From assembly GCA_019914995.1 (NCBI GenBank), contig CM034130.1, forward strand, positions 9,734,001-9,798,000: 64,000 bases of DNA, read 5' to 3'. Shown here piece after piece: positions 36,333 through 49,300 of this stretch; position 1 is the stretch's first letter, and the number at the start of each line of letters is the position of its first letter. A model generated the notes under the pieces. It saw nothing but the letters and a program-made list of their open reading frames with translations, did no database searches and was not told the DNA's origin. Source of the DNA: Acanthochlamys bracteata. Its lineage: Eukaryota > Streptophyta > Magnoliopsida > Pandanales > Velloziaceae. A program made the position numbers and the translations under genes.

Positions 36333-39300
36333 TTACCTCTTCCTCTTGCCACCACCACCAGAGTCTTCCTGCTTTTCCAGTTGAATCTGAGCCCCTAGAT
36401 TTGCTCGCTGATGCAGCCTTTGTCTTTAGTTTTTCATTATCCTTCAAATCCAACCGGAACTTCAAATCCAACATGTCAACTCTAGCGGTGATCAATAGAA
36501 GAAAATTTAATAACAGATCAAATATAGACTCAAGAATCAACCTTTAGATTTATCAGTTTGAAGATAAAGCTGCTGGTTAGTGGTATCAAGAGTTCCATAT
36601 GCTTCTGTAGAATCACACAATAAGAAATCCTTATTATTCTGTGGTTTCAGTAAGCAACGATTAGATCGCTCTATTTTTTATTTATTTATTTACATAAGCA
36701 CTACTACAGAATAAAGGAAAACAGATGTTATAATGCAGAAACAAATAACAGCAATCACGCTTTCGAGGGCAACTTTCCAGCATCTTCTGTTCTGATGACA
36801 CCTCATTTTCGGCTAAAGTATCACCTTCTCCAGTCAAGGTACAATCTAGTGGCTCTGGCTCCAACATTGCCGCTATCTGCTGCTTTGGAGCTTTCTTCAT
36901 ACCTGGTAGAGGAACTAAATCTGCTGCTTGGACAACTCGGTTGCTGCTACCTTGCTTGTTTGCCTTGGTTAATGCTGCTTTAAGAGTGGTTGTATGCCAT
37001 CCACTGGATTCGGGTGTCCATAAATCAGATACTCACATAATCACATAATTCACAGGAGGAATATCTTCATGAGAAAAAACAGTAACTTTCGCCAATTTTT
37101 TTCATTACCTGAGTGCAGCATGAAAAATGTAATTTACCATTTGGAACTTCTGGTTAGTATTTCTCAGTCCAGGTCAGGCTAGGATGTGCACTAGCTTTAC
37201 CATTTTGTTGAAGAGGAGATTTTGATTGTACATCTTGCAGCACCTCTTTATCAGGTGAGCCTACTTGAGCATCTGAGGTGAACACAAGATCCAGGTTTTA
37301 CCATTAAAATATGAAGGTGGATAGAAATGGTGCAGAAATAACAGGTACTCATAAGGAGGACAAAAGTATGCATAACATAATTATGGTTCTAAAAGGTAAT
37401 GTATCATGTAATAATGATATTGCTCCATTAAAAAAACTATTAGACACAACCAATAAGTATCCGACCTCACTCAAGTGAGATAAAGGCTTAGTTTGTAGTT
37501 TGTTGTAGACACAATCAATAAGTAACTGTTATAGCAGGATATGTAAGAGTCGCCTTTACTATACTTATATAGCATAACAAAATACTGAACGAGACCTGGA
37601 TAAAATATCCTGTTTAATAGTTTCTTTTGAATTTGAGACAGATATGAGATAGTAAATAGACAAACGTCTACTTATACTAAAAATATAGAAAACATAGACT
37701 AAAATATAGTAAACAGTGACAACTACCTCTTGTTTCAATCTTTACAGGACTGTTCTTTTAGCAGTTTCTCATCCTTTTCTATGCTCGCCTTCTTTGGTGC
37801 AACTTCTACTCTTTAAAGGCTTGGACATCCGAATCATATTGAAAAGTCCATCCTCAGTCAGGAAAGAGGTGCTGCAACGAGATCACAGAACAAATGTTTT
37901 CCAATCTATTTCGATAAGGGATGAAGAAACATTGCAAAAAGTCTCTTGAATTATACCCATATTCTTTAGCTTCATTGATTTCCTTCCACCTCTATCTTCA
38001 TCAGCTAAAAGATAATTCTGGGAGAAGATAGATTTAGTTAGAATCCAGGAAACTCTTATTTCCAATGCGAATAACTCAAATACAACAAAGATGCATCATA
38101 GCCTACCGTCTTCTTGCTAACAGATCGAGTGACCTCACCACCATGTAATTAAATCTTCTGCTTCCTCTCTCTCCAAGCTATAGAAAAGGAATGGTTCAAA
38201 ATATAAACTGCTTATTGACTTTTACAGGAAAACAAGATGGCATTGCAACTGAAAGCTTCTAGTATATGAGGAGCATTTCAATTAATGCTACTAGAATAAC
38301 TACATCAAAACTTGAGTAATTATTGCTTGTTAACTAACACCTGTCAAGAGTGCCGCTTATAACAAATGTCAATCCAGCTAAGCAATCAGGCACACCCTCT
38401 GGAACTTCCTATAGACAATTTTCATAAGCAATTCGAGAAGGACAAAATTGTAGTAGAAAAGAGAATTTACATCACCAACTATCTCTGCAATTTTATTAGA
38501 CTACCTTCTCCCTTCGTGTGGTGGATCTTTCCTCTCACCAAAATTCATAAATCCGCCTCTTCCACCTCCTCCCCTTCTTCCTGCTTGGGCTGCATCTGAT
38601 CCTCTTCACCCTTACCCCCTCCAGCAACTTTAATTGGTGATGCCACAACCTGATAAGCAGGTTTGTCTTCAACAACTTCTTCAACAGCAGCATTACATTT
38701 CAATTTCTTCGCTAGCTTATCATCAGCAGCCTTCTTTTGCTCTGGAGGAAGCACAAAGTTAGCATCATCATCATCATCATCATCTATTCAATGCTTTTTT
38801 GGAGGTGCAGGCTTGATATCACCGCATCGCTCCTCATTACTTTTCCGAGGCTTTCTCTTTGCAGGTGTTGTCTTCTTAGTGTCTTCCTCCTTTACGGAAG
38901 CAGCTTTCTTAGCAGCAGCAGAAGCTGCGGCTACACTGAAATACTTGCTAGTTTTCCTTCTAGTAGTATTCTCTTGAGCCACTTGTTGCTGTACATCCAT
39001 ATTAAAAGAAAACAAAATTTTGGAGCGATCATTACATGCAATCCAATATATCCCAAAAAAATGGAATTCAAAGTACAAAATGGCACCGTGATTCACCACT
39101 TTGCTTGCAGATTTTCATATTATATTAAGAAAAATGTTTGGAGGCATAAATACAGATACATAATTCGCATAATTAATTCCAGAGTCCAATCACTTGCAAG
39201 AAACTCTATATCAATAATGAGCTGGCTGTCGCATGAATGCATCTTGCACAAAAGTAGGAGGGTAAAACTAAAGTGCCAAGAACTTAAGAACTGTCTACAT

Positions 39301-39720
39301 TACAAGAGACAGACTAAGCCAAAAAAAATGCATTTTCTAAAAGAAAATACAAATAATTTGATCAGTTACATCATTAACCAATCGCATTGCATAAACATAA
39401 CATAAATGGAGAAGTTAACAAAGATTTGAAACACCAAGAGGGCAACATGAAAAGGAAACTCGATCAATAGCGGTGCATACTACCTTCTCATTGCTGTAAA
39501 CGGAAGCGGTGGCAAAAAGCTTTCCGCCGTTGGCCTTGTCATGCTGCTTCATGAATTTGCGTATGTCCACTTCATCAGTCAATCGTAAAATAAATCCAAA
39601 CTTTAAAAACATTTATCAAATTGCAGAGAACTTGAAAGAAAATCAAAATCAAAAGAACGAAAAATTACCATGTCTGGAATTCGAGTCGATCAGATAACGC
39701 GATCCTAAAACTCTTCCATT
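36333..39720 (-). pseudogene. RFC1: Replication factor C subunit 1 (RFC1) pseudogene, unprocessed
   Basis: Minus-strand pieces of RFC1 follow in the right order with introns kept: DIRKFMKQHDKANGG (39570s); RRKTSKYF and a KKTTPAKRKPRK basic region (38980-38850); a poly-Asp run (38784-38762); GRGGFMNFGERKDPP (38540s); BRCT pieces CLAGLTFVISGTLDS (38390-38342), LEREEAEDLI (38170s), NYLLADEDRGGRKS (38020s) and FLTEDGLFNMIR (37870s); LTWTEKY (37180s); then directly the C-terminal RVVQAADLVPLPGMKKAPKQ (36940-36880) and GGGGKRKR with its stop at 36333. About 550 residues, the whole AAA+ clamp-loader core with Walker motifs, are missing between 37180 and 37010. The normal start Met is not found, several frames are shifted and stops intervene. 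The real RFC1 loads PCNA at the replication fork; this copy cannot. Confidence 0.85.
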
Positions 39721-39984
39721 ACGGAAAGTTGAGGAAGAACTGTGAATTAGAACAATATGTAGTCTTCCATCGAATTCAACATCCCCGCCATGAATCAATC
39801 GATCAAACAAGAATTGAGATTGAATTCAACTGAACGAGTGAATAGAGTGACCACGGAAAGAAAGACGAGAGAGGAAGATGGCGGGATAGTGACGTGGCTT
39901 GATGTCCCGGACCAAAACACAAAATTGGTCCGTAAACATATTCGGTCCAGACTCGAATCGACTCTCGCTCGAAAACATTCCTTA

Positions 39985-39992
39985 TATTTATA
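39985..39992 (-). promoter_or_regulatory. TATA box upstream of the RFC1 pseudogene
   Basis: TATAAATA on the minus strand, about 200 bp above the pyrimidine-rich leader-like sequence of the RFC1 copy. A GGCGGGAT block at 39880-39887 is similar to, but not a perfect match for, E2F sites of replication genes. The promoter of the parent gene may therefore have been duplicated too. Confidence 0.45.
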
Positions 39993-40439
39993 GGCGAAAC
40001 AAAACTGGTACCTTGTTGTGGGACTTGTTGAAAAACATAATACCAAACAACAAGCTGCAGCTCTCTGATTAACCAAAACAGAAAGGTTCAACAAGTTATG
40101 ATGCAGAAAAGCGCTCCGTATACACTGCAATTCAAGCTAGCTGCAAAAAAAGTTATACAAATAAGTTCCTTACAAATTTACAATGGTAACTCAGCGTACA
40201 CTCCATTTGCATCAAACAAATAGGAACAACGAGAAACTATAATCCCTACAAAAAGAAATAGATATAAAAATAAATGACACCATCCCTTAACATGTACTGC
40301 CAAACATGGATATGACAATTAAGTAATAGACCACAAAATCCTATCGCTCTGGAGAAGAATACTCTGCAAGCACACAATCAAAAGAAAGTTCTTTCTCTAT
40401 TCACAAATAGGCACAGCAACGATCAACATGCTCATAAAT
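39993..40439. other. Spacer and 3' UTR of the WVD2-like gene
   Basis: Lies between the RFC1 pseudogene promoter and the stop codon of the next minus-strand gene. Nothing coding is seen. Confidence 0.4.
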
Positions 40440-43400
40440 TTAGCCAACAACACTGATTTCGCTAGAGATAATCTCTTGGTCAGGTGATGGCGGAGAGGTT
40501 TCTACATTTTCAGCTTCGGTCTCCAGAGGTTTTGCTTCAGACTCTTTAGGAGAGGCTTCTGTCTGTTCGGGTGAAGGGCTTTCTGCTTGCTCTGATGGAG
40601 CGCTTTCAGCTAGCTTGTCTTTCCCTTCATTAATCTTCCCTGGTTCTGTTTTCTGGATTTTCTTTTTGGAGTCAGTGACCTTTGTTTTTGGAGTGTTGAC
40701 CTTTGTATCAGATTTGGAAGCTGATGATTTCTTGGATGGCAGCCTCGAAACGGATTTCTGTACTGGTTTCTTGGAAGAATCAACCCCTTCCTTAGCAGTG
40801 GGCACTCCTCCATTCACTTTGTTAGACTTGAGAGTAGCATTTGAGCTATCGGGAGTCACATTGCCTTCAGTAGAATTACCTGACGCAGTATTAGACGGTT
40901 TACGGCGTCCCAGCTTGGGCGATACAGCACGTGTTGTTGGGATCTGCGCCAAATAGAGCAGCAAATCAACCCAAAAGGTCCAACAATAGATACACAAGCA
41001 AATACAAAGTGAATACCAAAATACACAAATTTCATAGGAGGGATTAGAACGTAGAGAACAAGAGTGGGGACAAGTTGGTTTACTAGCTAAGATCCTGTAA
41101 AGTGAAATTTGCCAGTATTAAAAAATAGGATACTTCAAAAACTGAAATATCATAACAATATTCATTATCTCAAAGCTACATGCAGACATTTACTGATTCC
41201 AAAATACAAATGTTTGTATACACTGTAAAGGACAATCAGAGAACTTGTTTCACTCATCTAAGGAAGGCTCGAGAAATAGGATTCCAACTGAATTTCAGAA
41301 CATAAAATTCTTTACAGTGTAAGGCATGGTTCTAGAATCAAATATATCATGAACAAACAAGAGCAACTAGGGAATGACCGTAGGCAATTCACTTAAGAGT
41401 GGCTAAGTTGGAAAGAGTTTTGCAAAACATCATAGACAACAGAAGCAAGAAGATCAATCTCAGTCGAGAAAATGTATTTACCACAACAAAGATGAATATA
41501 GACCTATTCAGAAGGTTTGATACATCAGGTTGGTATCTTTTTGAGGTGAGGAGGTATAGAAAGTAATTTAAGTCTCAATACTATAAATCACTTCATATCC
41601 TGCAGGGATTTCATCTACAAACCTGGTAACAGAACCTCAAGCATCTAATTCAAAATTATGGCTTCACAATTAAAAGTCAATGGACCTCTTTTAAAACCTC
41701 TCTATCATCCTTCTATAAGTTTAACTTCATAGGCAAATGCATCTCTAGTGTGCTTTGGCGGAAGGAAACCAGGTACTACAGCATTAAAATGGCAATCCAA
41801 AGGACTAAGCCTAATCCTGAGCACTATTTATGTGCCAAGAGCAAGATCAAGGATGATGAATGATTGCTTCTGCAACTTTCTGCTCAATTTGGTAAAGGAA
41901 CACCATTACTGTGAGATATACTGCAAGGATGCCTTCCAAAATTTTGCAGTTGAATTATCACATACTATCTGTGAAGTCACTTATACTGAACCATTCAGAC
42001 AAACAGAAGACAAGTAGTTACCTTCTTCACCTCAGTTTTTGGAGGACCAGGCTCCTGATAGAAATTGGGCATAGGAGTGGCTTTGAAAGTCAAGCTCTTC
42101 CTTAGTTGCCTTATCTCTGCTTCATGATTCTCCTGCAAACAAAAATAAAATTAGGAAAATATGAGTCTCGTTCTTTTAGGACAACTTGGAGAGATCCCAA
42201 ATTCAGTACTTACCTTCGATTTTGCTTGGAGGTTAGTCTTTTCCATTTCCTTTGCATGGATTTTCTCCTCTAACTTCATAAAGAACTGCATAAACAAGCA
42301 TTACATTCTTGGCTAAGTTTGCATAGCCTCCGTAAGATTGGAAATGGAAGAACTACTTGACAAGCTACAAAGGTGGATATTCTAATGCACACACCTCCTT
42401 CCTCCTCTCAGCACGCTCTTCCAGCTTAAAGGAAAAACTAGAGCTAACACTCTTTCTATGAACTGCTGAACGAGAGGTAGTGCTTCTGCATAAGGATACA
42501 ACAAATGGCCAACGCAATTAGAAGTGTAACAAGTATGAAGAGAATAAAAAAAAAAGAGTACACCATGATTGAATATAACATAGCAATTACAGAAATCAAT
42601 TGTTGGTAAAAATGTTTCCAAAATTTGCTAGTAACCTCTTCTTCTTCTTGAATGCATAAAGAGAATGAAATATGCGATGATTGGTTTAGGAACAAGATAG
42701 AGGCTTACTTGGGAGATCCAGAACGAGCACGATGAGTGGCCAGATCTGTGGAACCGGACTTAACATGCTGAGTTCAACAAAGTAGAAAAGCACGTGATTA
42801 AACAAACTGTAAGCAGCAAACAAGCAATCAAGAAGAGAAGCATACAAAAATTGTAGAGTTCATGGTTATATATACCAAAGAGCGCCCATTAAGTGGAGAA
42901 GTTGAGGTTGGAGATTCGTGCTTCCCAGGATTCACACCTTTTGTAACAACCGCGGGGGAATTCTTGACTGCAGGCTTCATCGTCGCGTTTGCAGCAGAAC
43001 CAGCAGCAGCTACTGGGGATTTGGGCTTGCTCTTGGCAGTGAAGGAGGTGCTCTGACGCAGGGCTGCTGCTGGCTTTTTGGTCGCATTTCCTGTGTTGAT
43101 ATGCTTGAGAGTGCCGTTCCTGCTACGCTCCGATCCAGATCCAGGCTTCTACATACAAAAATATTGAACAACATTCATGATTGATTATCTGCTGAAGAAT
43201 CTCACTCATTACCCTACGGATACTACTGAATCTGAATACGAGAAATGATAACGACAAGAACAGTAAACAGCAGTAAGTTGCATCTAACCCAGTACCTGTC
43301 GTTGTTGTTGTTCCTGTTGTTGAGAATCTGAGGGAGGTTCGTCATCAAATGAAGAATGTACATCGACATCGCCATTAATATTATTATCATTGAGTTGCTG

Positions 43401-43529
43401 CTGAACTTGATCTACCTCTTGTTGCTGTTCAAGTACCTCTTCCTCTTGCTGTTGTTTCTTCTCCTCCTGTTGTTCAGCAATGCCGTTTTTATTACTACTA
43501 TCAACGACGGGCAGTACCTTCTCTTCCAT
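40440..43529 (-). CDS. TPX2-domain microtubule protein, WVD2-like
   Basis: Seven exons on the minus strand fit in phase: 43529-43296, 43148-42876, 42767-42709, 42485-42395, 42285-42214, 42132-42022 and 40943-40440, about 447 residues. The first exon is acidic and Gln/Glu-rich, the second basic and Ser/Pro-rich. The TPX2 motif at about 200-265 is clear: [40 protein letters not shown], then [27 protein letters not shown] motif begins the last exon, whose tail alternates Lys-rich and Glu/Pro-rich blocks. WAVE-DAMPENED2-like proteins bind and bundle cortical microtubules and shape cell expansion. The 1.08-kb last intron is the longest. It is intact; the ATG at 43529 is the first in frame, and a leader intron with donor near 43710 (TCG|GTAAATT) is likely. 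Confidence 0.92.
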
Positions 43530-44402
43530 GGTTGAAGCAACGATCGGTTAACGAATCAAACAACAAACTTCGAACAATAATGATTCCTTACTCTGTAGAG
43601 ATTCAAATAATTAATCAAGCAAGTAAATACCGCAATACAAAGAGACAGATCGGATACATAATTATCTCAAAGCAATACAGATCATCATAATCGTCAACAG
43701 ATCAAATTGATAATTTACCGAGCAGAGCAGGACAGAACGAGTCTTGTTATTAATGAAGAATGATGATGATGATTTCCATCTCCAGCCGAAGCCGGGGATC
43801 GATCTCTTAACTCTCCCAAAGACTCGATCGATAAATGAAGTTAAATGAAAAGAATGAAATGAAATGAAATGGACGGCTGGTTAAAGAACAAACACGGAGA
43901 GACAGAAGAGAGACAGAACAGAAACAGAGTTGGACCGAGTGATGACGGACGGTGTACCGGACATGCAGCTTACTTTTTTCTCTATTTTTTAGTTTTCGTT
44001 TTTTTTTTTTTTTTTTTTCCATCCGAAATAGCCACCCGCTTTTATTATTATATTGTTTTTATTACTATTCTCATCAAAATTTCTACCGTGCACAAAAATA
44101 AAACTTCTATTTTTAAATCATAAAAATAAATTTATGTAAAAATAATTATTAATTTTTATGAATTTATAAAGTATTAGGGAAACTTAAGATTCATTCATGA
44201 GCATATGAGCTTTATTTGACGGTTATCAAAATTTCTTTTAATGTTTATTCTAATAATTTATAATATTTTAATTTAAAAATATAGATAAATTATATATTAT
44301 AATATTATATTTTTTTTAGTAAAAAAAATAAAAATTGCATTATAAAAATTTTGAATATTTATTTAAAGAATTGTTTCTTTATTGAAAATTTGAATTTGAA
44401 TC

Positions 44403-44624
44403 TAGTAGAGAAAGAGTTTAAAAAAAATTTTCTGAAATAAAATATACTTTAATTTTTTGAAAAATAAACTCTATTTTTTATTTAAAAAATATTAAATATT
44501 AATAATAAATCTTACTATATAAATTTTTTATATTTAAAAAATTTTTTAAATAAATTTTTTAAATATTTATAAAAAATATAAAATATAATAAAATTTTTAG
44601 AAAATGCTTTACCAAACTCTCCGT
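44403..44624. repeat. AT-rich inverted-repeat element
   Basis: Left side GAGTTTAAAAAAAATTTT, right side CTTTACCAAACTCTCC; interior A/T blocks pair across the centre. Similar in design to the GCGTTT family. Confidence 0.4.
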
Positions 44625-45411
44625 AGATCTGTATGAAAATACAATGAGATTTTTGGGAGAAGAAGAAAATCAGCAAATCTGAGAATGTGAAAAATATTTT
44701 GAATGAATCAATCAGCCAGCCAGCTCTCATCCGTCTCAATATAAACAAACAGACAGACAACAAGTAGCAGCAGATAATGATGATGATGATTAATTAAAAA
44801 AACACAAACAAATAAACAAACCAACCAACAAACAAATAGGAAGAAGAGTGTGTTTTTTCATAAGACATGAAATAATGTAGAGGAAGTTAGGCATTAGTTT
44901 TCAAATATTTATTATTTTAAATTCTTCAATATACTTACTGTAGTATCTTATTAAAAAAATTTAAAATTTTCAAAATTATAAAATAATTTATATGTCGTAA
45001 AATTTTAATACGTAAATTTTTTTAGATTAAAAATATTATTATACCATTACACATAACAATTACTTGTATGATTTGCAATCAGTGTGGCAAAAAATAATAG
45101 GATATATATAATCACTCATGCATGCTTTGCTTAGTTTAGTAATGTATCATGAATGAGACCACTCACCCTTTCTTCCAATTCACATTACAACAACCATGAA
45201 CCATATGTCCATAATCAGTAATAACAATACAAAAGAACACGTTTTACTTGCTCGAAAGTGAGTTCTTAAAAACTAAAATTTTAAACAATGAATTGTTAGA
45301 AAAATAAAATTTTAAAAATAAACACAAAAAATTTTCTAAGAGTGAATTTTTATAAAGATAATTACTTTCAGATCACTTACGTGTGAAATAAACAAGCCCA
45401 AAAACTAAGTA

Positions 45412-45705
45412 CATGTTTCAAGTATCTGTAACTGAATTTCGTAAAAATAAAAAATAAAAAATAAAATTTTTTAAAAAATAAAATAAAAATAGAATTTAAT
45501 ATTTATGTTTTAATAAATTTTTAAAATATGTTAAAAATTAAAAAATATAATTATATTAAAAAATATACAAATACAAAAATTAGAACTAAAATTTTGTATA
45601 TAAAAATAAAGTTCTGAATTTTTTGTATAATTATAACATATAAAATATTCGAAACTTAAAATTTGACAAAATAAAATAAAATTATGAACGTTTTGAAATA
45701 TGCCC
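45412..45705. repeat. AT-rich element, sibling of 13141-13396
   Basis: Shares the order of A/T blocks with the element at 13141-13396, including ATATAATTATATTAAAAAAT and the TATAATTATAACATATAAA-like block near the right end, which ends in GAACGTTTTGAAA. It is more diverged at its ends. Confidence 0.4.
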
Positions 45706-46398
45706 TACAGAAACATACAAACGTAGATACATATACGTCCTTTCTTCTTCACGATTCCTTCCTTACAAGTCTTTCGTATTCTGTAATGAAATCACATCAC
45801 ATGGGAATGCCAACATTTGAATGTCCTCTACTGTCTCACATGTATCATAGGGTACCTTGCTATAATATTTATATACATCAAACCTTCGTCACAGAATAAT
45901 AATTGAAAGGAACATTAATGAACACCTCATACTCAGCTTGCCCTTCGGAGCTGCAGCTGCTCCGTTGAACAAAAGATTAAAACCAACATCTGGATCCAGA
46001 TGAATCTTAACAACACTGGAATAACTTGTTGCCAATTAACTCATCAAGTGCTTGTACAAATTTGTTGCCATGTTAGCCTTACATCATGTATGACCCTTCT
46101 CTCAACCGAATGCCTCTTCTATTGTTGCCAACTCTTCAAAGATAAAAGAACTTGCTGTAAAACATGAAACCCACAGCTAATATGGGTTTCATCTATAACA
46201 ATTAGACCCGTCTCATCAATCTCGTTCTCTTCTCGGTCCTCGCTGGCTCTTTCAGCTGCAACTTCTATAGTTTCTTTTAAATTTATATTCATATGACCTG
46301 TATGTTTTTGTTATCGACGATGGGAACTAGCTGTATACAACAATATAAATTTAAGCTTCTATTGGTTCATCTGTAGATTTCTGGCGGATGCCCAGACT

Positions 46399-49300
46399 TC
46401 ATAAGAGGCCAAGGCTCAAGTGCCCAAACTTCCAAATTCTTCTCTTTCGCTTCACTTTGCCACCAGCAAAACCAGTGGCTCCTTCAGAGCCATTTAGGCT
46501 TCCTGCATCAAAGACCTTCCCTACTGTACTGCTTCCTATTATCCTTGCCTGCTTTACAGGCGCATCAATTTTCCCATTCTGTGCATTATCTTTTGCATCG
46601 CCCTCTTCTACATTATTCAAAATGGAAAGTTTCTCAGAGCCTTGGCTCATGTCATTGCCACTCCTGCCATCATTTTGTTTCAAACAAAATTAAGGAAAGC
46701 AACTCAAAGCTTTATCTAATTATGATTTCTTTTATTTAAAGAAAGCAACTCAAAGCTATAAACTAACCAGGACACATCAGCAGGCATCCTCTTCTTGATC
46801 CCGTTAGATGACCTATTCATAGCAGCAGCATTGCCCATTGTCAAGCTGTCAGTGTGAGCACTTTCTTTTGCAACAATACCTGGTTGTCGAGCTGCAGCGA
46901 TTGCCTTGTCCAGTATTCTGAGGGCATGCACCACCTCCGGGCTTATAGAGCGTCCCTCCTTTGCCACATTTTTCTCTCTATTTTCTGAACCTCTTGAACA
47001 TAAATCCTTAGCTTGCCCCCACACCAAACAAGGGTTCTGTTTGAGCGGTTCTTCTTCCACAATCTCACCCGTGGATGCATTGGTATTGTCTTGTACTGTC
47101 GAACTGGTTGGTAAATCAATTCTTTGTTCTTTGTTCTTGGATTCAAGGTGTTCACGTATCCTCATATACATTGGTTCTGTCAGTGCTTTGCTGTAGTCCC
47201 CGTCAGTGGTTCCAACAGACCTTACTGCCTGTAGAGCATGTGTAAGGTCTAAATTTATGCAAGCACTACAGTGATTAGACATTAAGAGAAGATGCAATAG
47301 CTCTTTCCTAGAAGTTGTCGTCACCGACACAAAATAGAGAAAGTTCCACACTTCCACTTACATGCCATAGTCTCATACTATGAAAACTCAGTTCAAGATA
47401 ACATATATTCATGACAATACATTGTTTCAGTTTGACGACTACAAGATGTGTCCTATACCTACGTTGTTGTAATTTTTAAAGCTGAATGCAACAGTTGTTT
47501 GCTAGATCTGAAGAAACTAATCAACAGAAAGCTACTTTTTGAGATGAATATACGCATCATTAAATTAAATAAATAGGGTAAAATCTTCAGAAACATAATT
47601 GTAATTTCTTTCATCCTTGTCATCGTATATGTTCTTTCGATGAGATTATACTTCCGACTCTCTACAGTTGTTATATGTAGCCAGCCAAACTAATATAAAA
47701 CGATAGGAAATCTACTATTAAGCATATCCACTTTTCTTTGAGCATCACCCAGAGAACATGATGACCAACATCTCTACTAAAATAAATGATAACGAGAAAG
47801 GAACCTTTTGATAGAGCTTATATCCATTGCCTATTAGCTGCCTTGATATGAAGTTGATGAGCCAGGGTGGGACAAAATCCAACTTGATATCCATATTTGC
47901 TATTGTCCTGAAAAAAATCATATAAGAAAAAGGAGCTTAAGAAAAGTCAAGAATACTGGATTTAGATAAATTTTAAAAAAAAAGAAGACCGTAGAAAATT
48001 CTCAACGTATTACCGGAAGTAGCTCCTATTGGGGCTAACTTTTTGCAGAGCGAAACCTCCAATTAAATCTACTCGCACTATGTCTTTGGCTTCAGGAATC
48101 CCATCTCTCGTAAAGCCATGTGTTCTAAGATCTATATTCTCTGTGTGCGATATCTACAATTACATACAGCAAACAAACAGAAATAAATTTTCCAGCCACG
48201 GTCGTGATTTGTATCAATATTCAGAAGTTGAGCAGCATAAATTAGCAGATGAGCAGAAACTGTAGATATTTACAGTGTTGAGAAGAACAAGCACGAGATC
48301 TTCTTTGAAGAACTCAATCTCGAAATAGTGCAGAAGAGCTTCCCTGTCTGAAACTGGCCAAGGAACCTTCACTCTTTCTTCCAAAATGTAAACAAATAAA
48401 TCAAACAAGAAAGGAACATGAAGCACCGAAAACTGTATCATTGTTGTAACAACTCGACTACCTTACTAGAGAAATTTCTTCGCCAATTCTTACATCCTGT
48501 ACCCTGGAGCTATTTGTAATCTTGAAAGTTGGAACATTGTACTGTGGCCACCTGAAGTGCAAAAGCGCCTTATTAAACAGCATAGACAGACTGCAGCTTT
48601 TTACTTCGTCAGATTTGAAATATATAAGCAGGTGCATTATCTTGATAATCTATTTCCTTACAACATTCAACAGATTGTGACTAACTCTTCTAGGCATTTA
48701 TGGTTCATGTAATCCAAGTATTATCCCATCATAGAATTATTGACCTTTGCAAGAATGATACTATTGCTTGGCATTCAATAATATTAATTCCAAGCACCAC
48801 CAGATGCCAGGCGAAAAATAAAAATTCTGCCAAAAATTAATGCCATAGGATAAGTTGTTGAAACTGAAGCATGGGAAATTATACGTCACATGAAAGAAAA
48901 CAGGAAGTAGAGCTGAAAGGAGTACATCAGACTTGTAATTTAGCTCACCACTTTGTATACAGACTTGACTCCCATGAAACACATAAACCTGAACAGAAGA
49001 AAATGTGGCATATATGCATCTTTAAAAACCATTTTCAACCTAATTTTCATTAAAAAGAAAGGAAAAGAAAAGTCTACAACTCACAAACATCGATAGGACC
49101 ATCGATACACCCTTCCACAAGTAATGTATGAAATGGAGTGCCATGAGGCCCTTCACGATACATTACTCGGACCTCATCTGTGTCTTGTTTCACCTGAAGC
49201 AAACAACTAAAACAATTGATATCTCCTTTCAATTGGAAACAATCACAAGGATCAGTGATTTGATTTACATAAGAAGCTTACGGAGATAACAGTATGAGGT

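Larger units (their letters stand above)
43530..46398. other. Promoter of the WVD2-like gene and repeat-rich spacer
   Basis: Holds the 5' leader (pyrimidine-rich on the minus strand, 43720-43830), an (AATGA)n run near 43850, a T tract near 44000, and AT-rich elements at 44403-44624, about 45240-45395 and 45412-45705. From 45700 to 46398 nothing coding is evident; the part next to 46398 is probably 3' UTR of the START gene. Confidence 0.5.

Noticed and set aside
38762-38784. (ATC)n microsatellite as an independent feature
   Set aside because: It is the poly-Asp run of the RFC1 copy, which matches the acidic stretch of the real protein.
38737-39405. 222-codon plus-strand frame over the RFC1 pseudogene
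   Set aside because: The minus strand reads as RFC1 in the same place; the plus frame opens with an (ATC)n run and is low in complexity.
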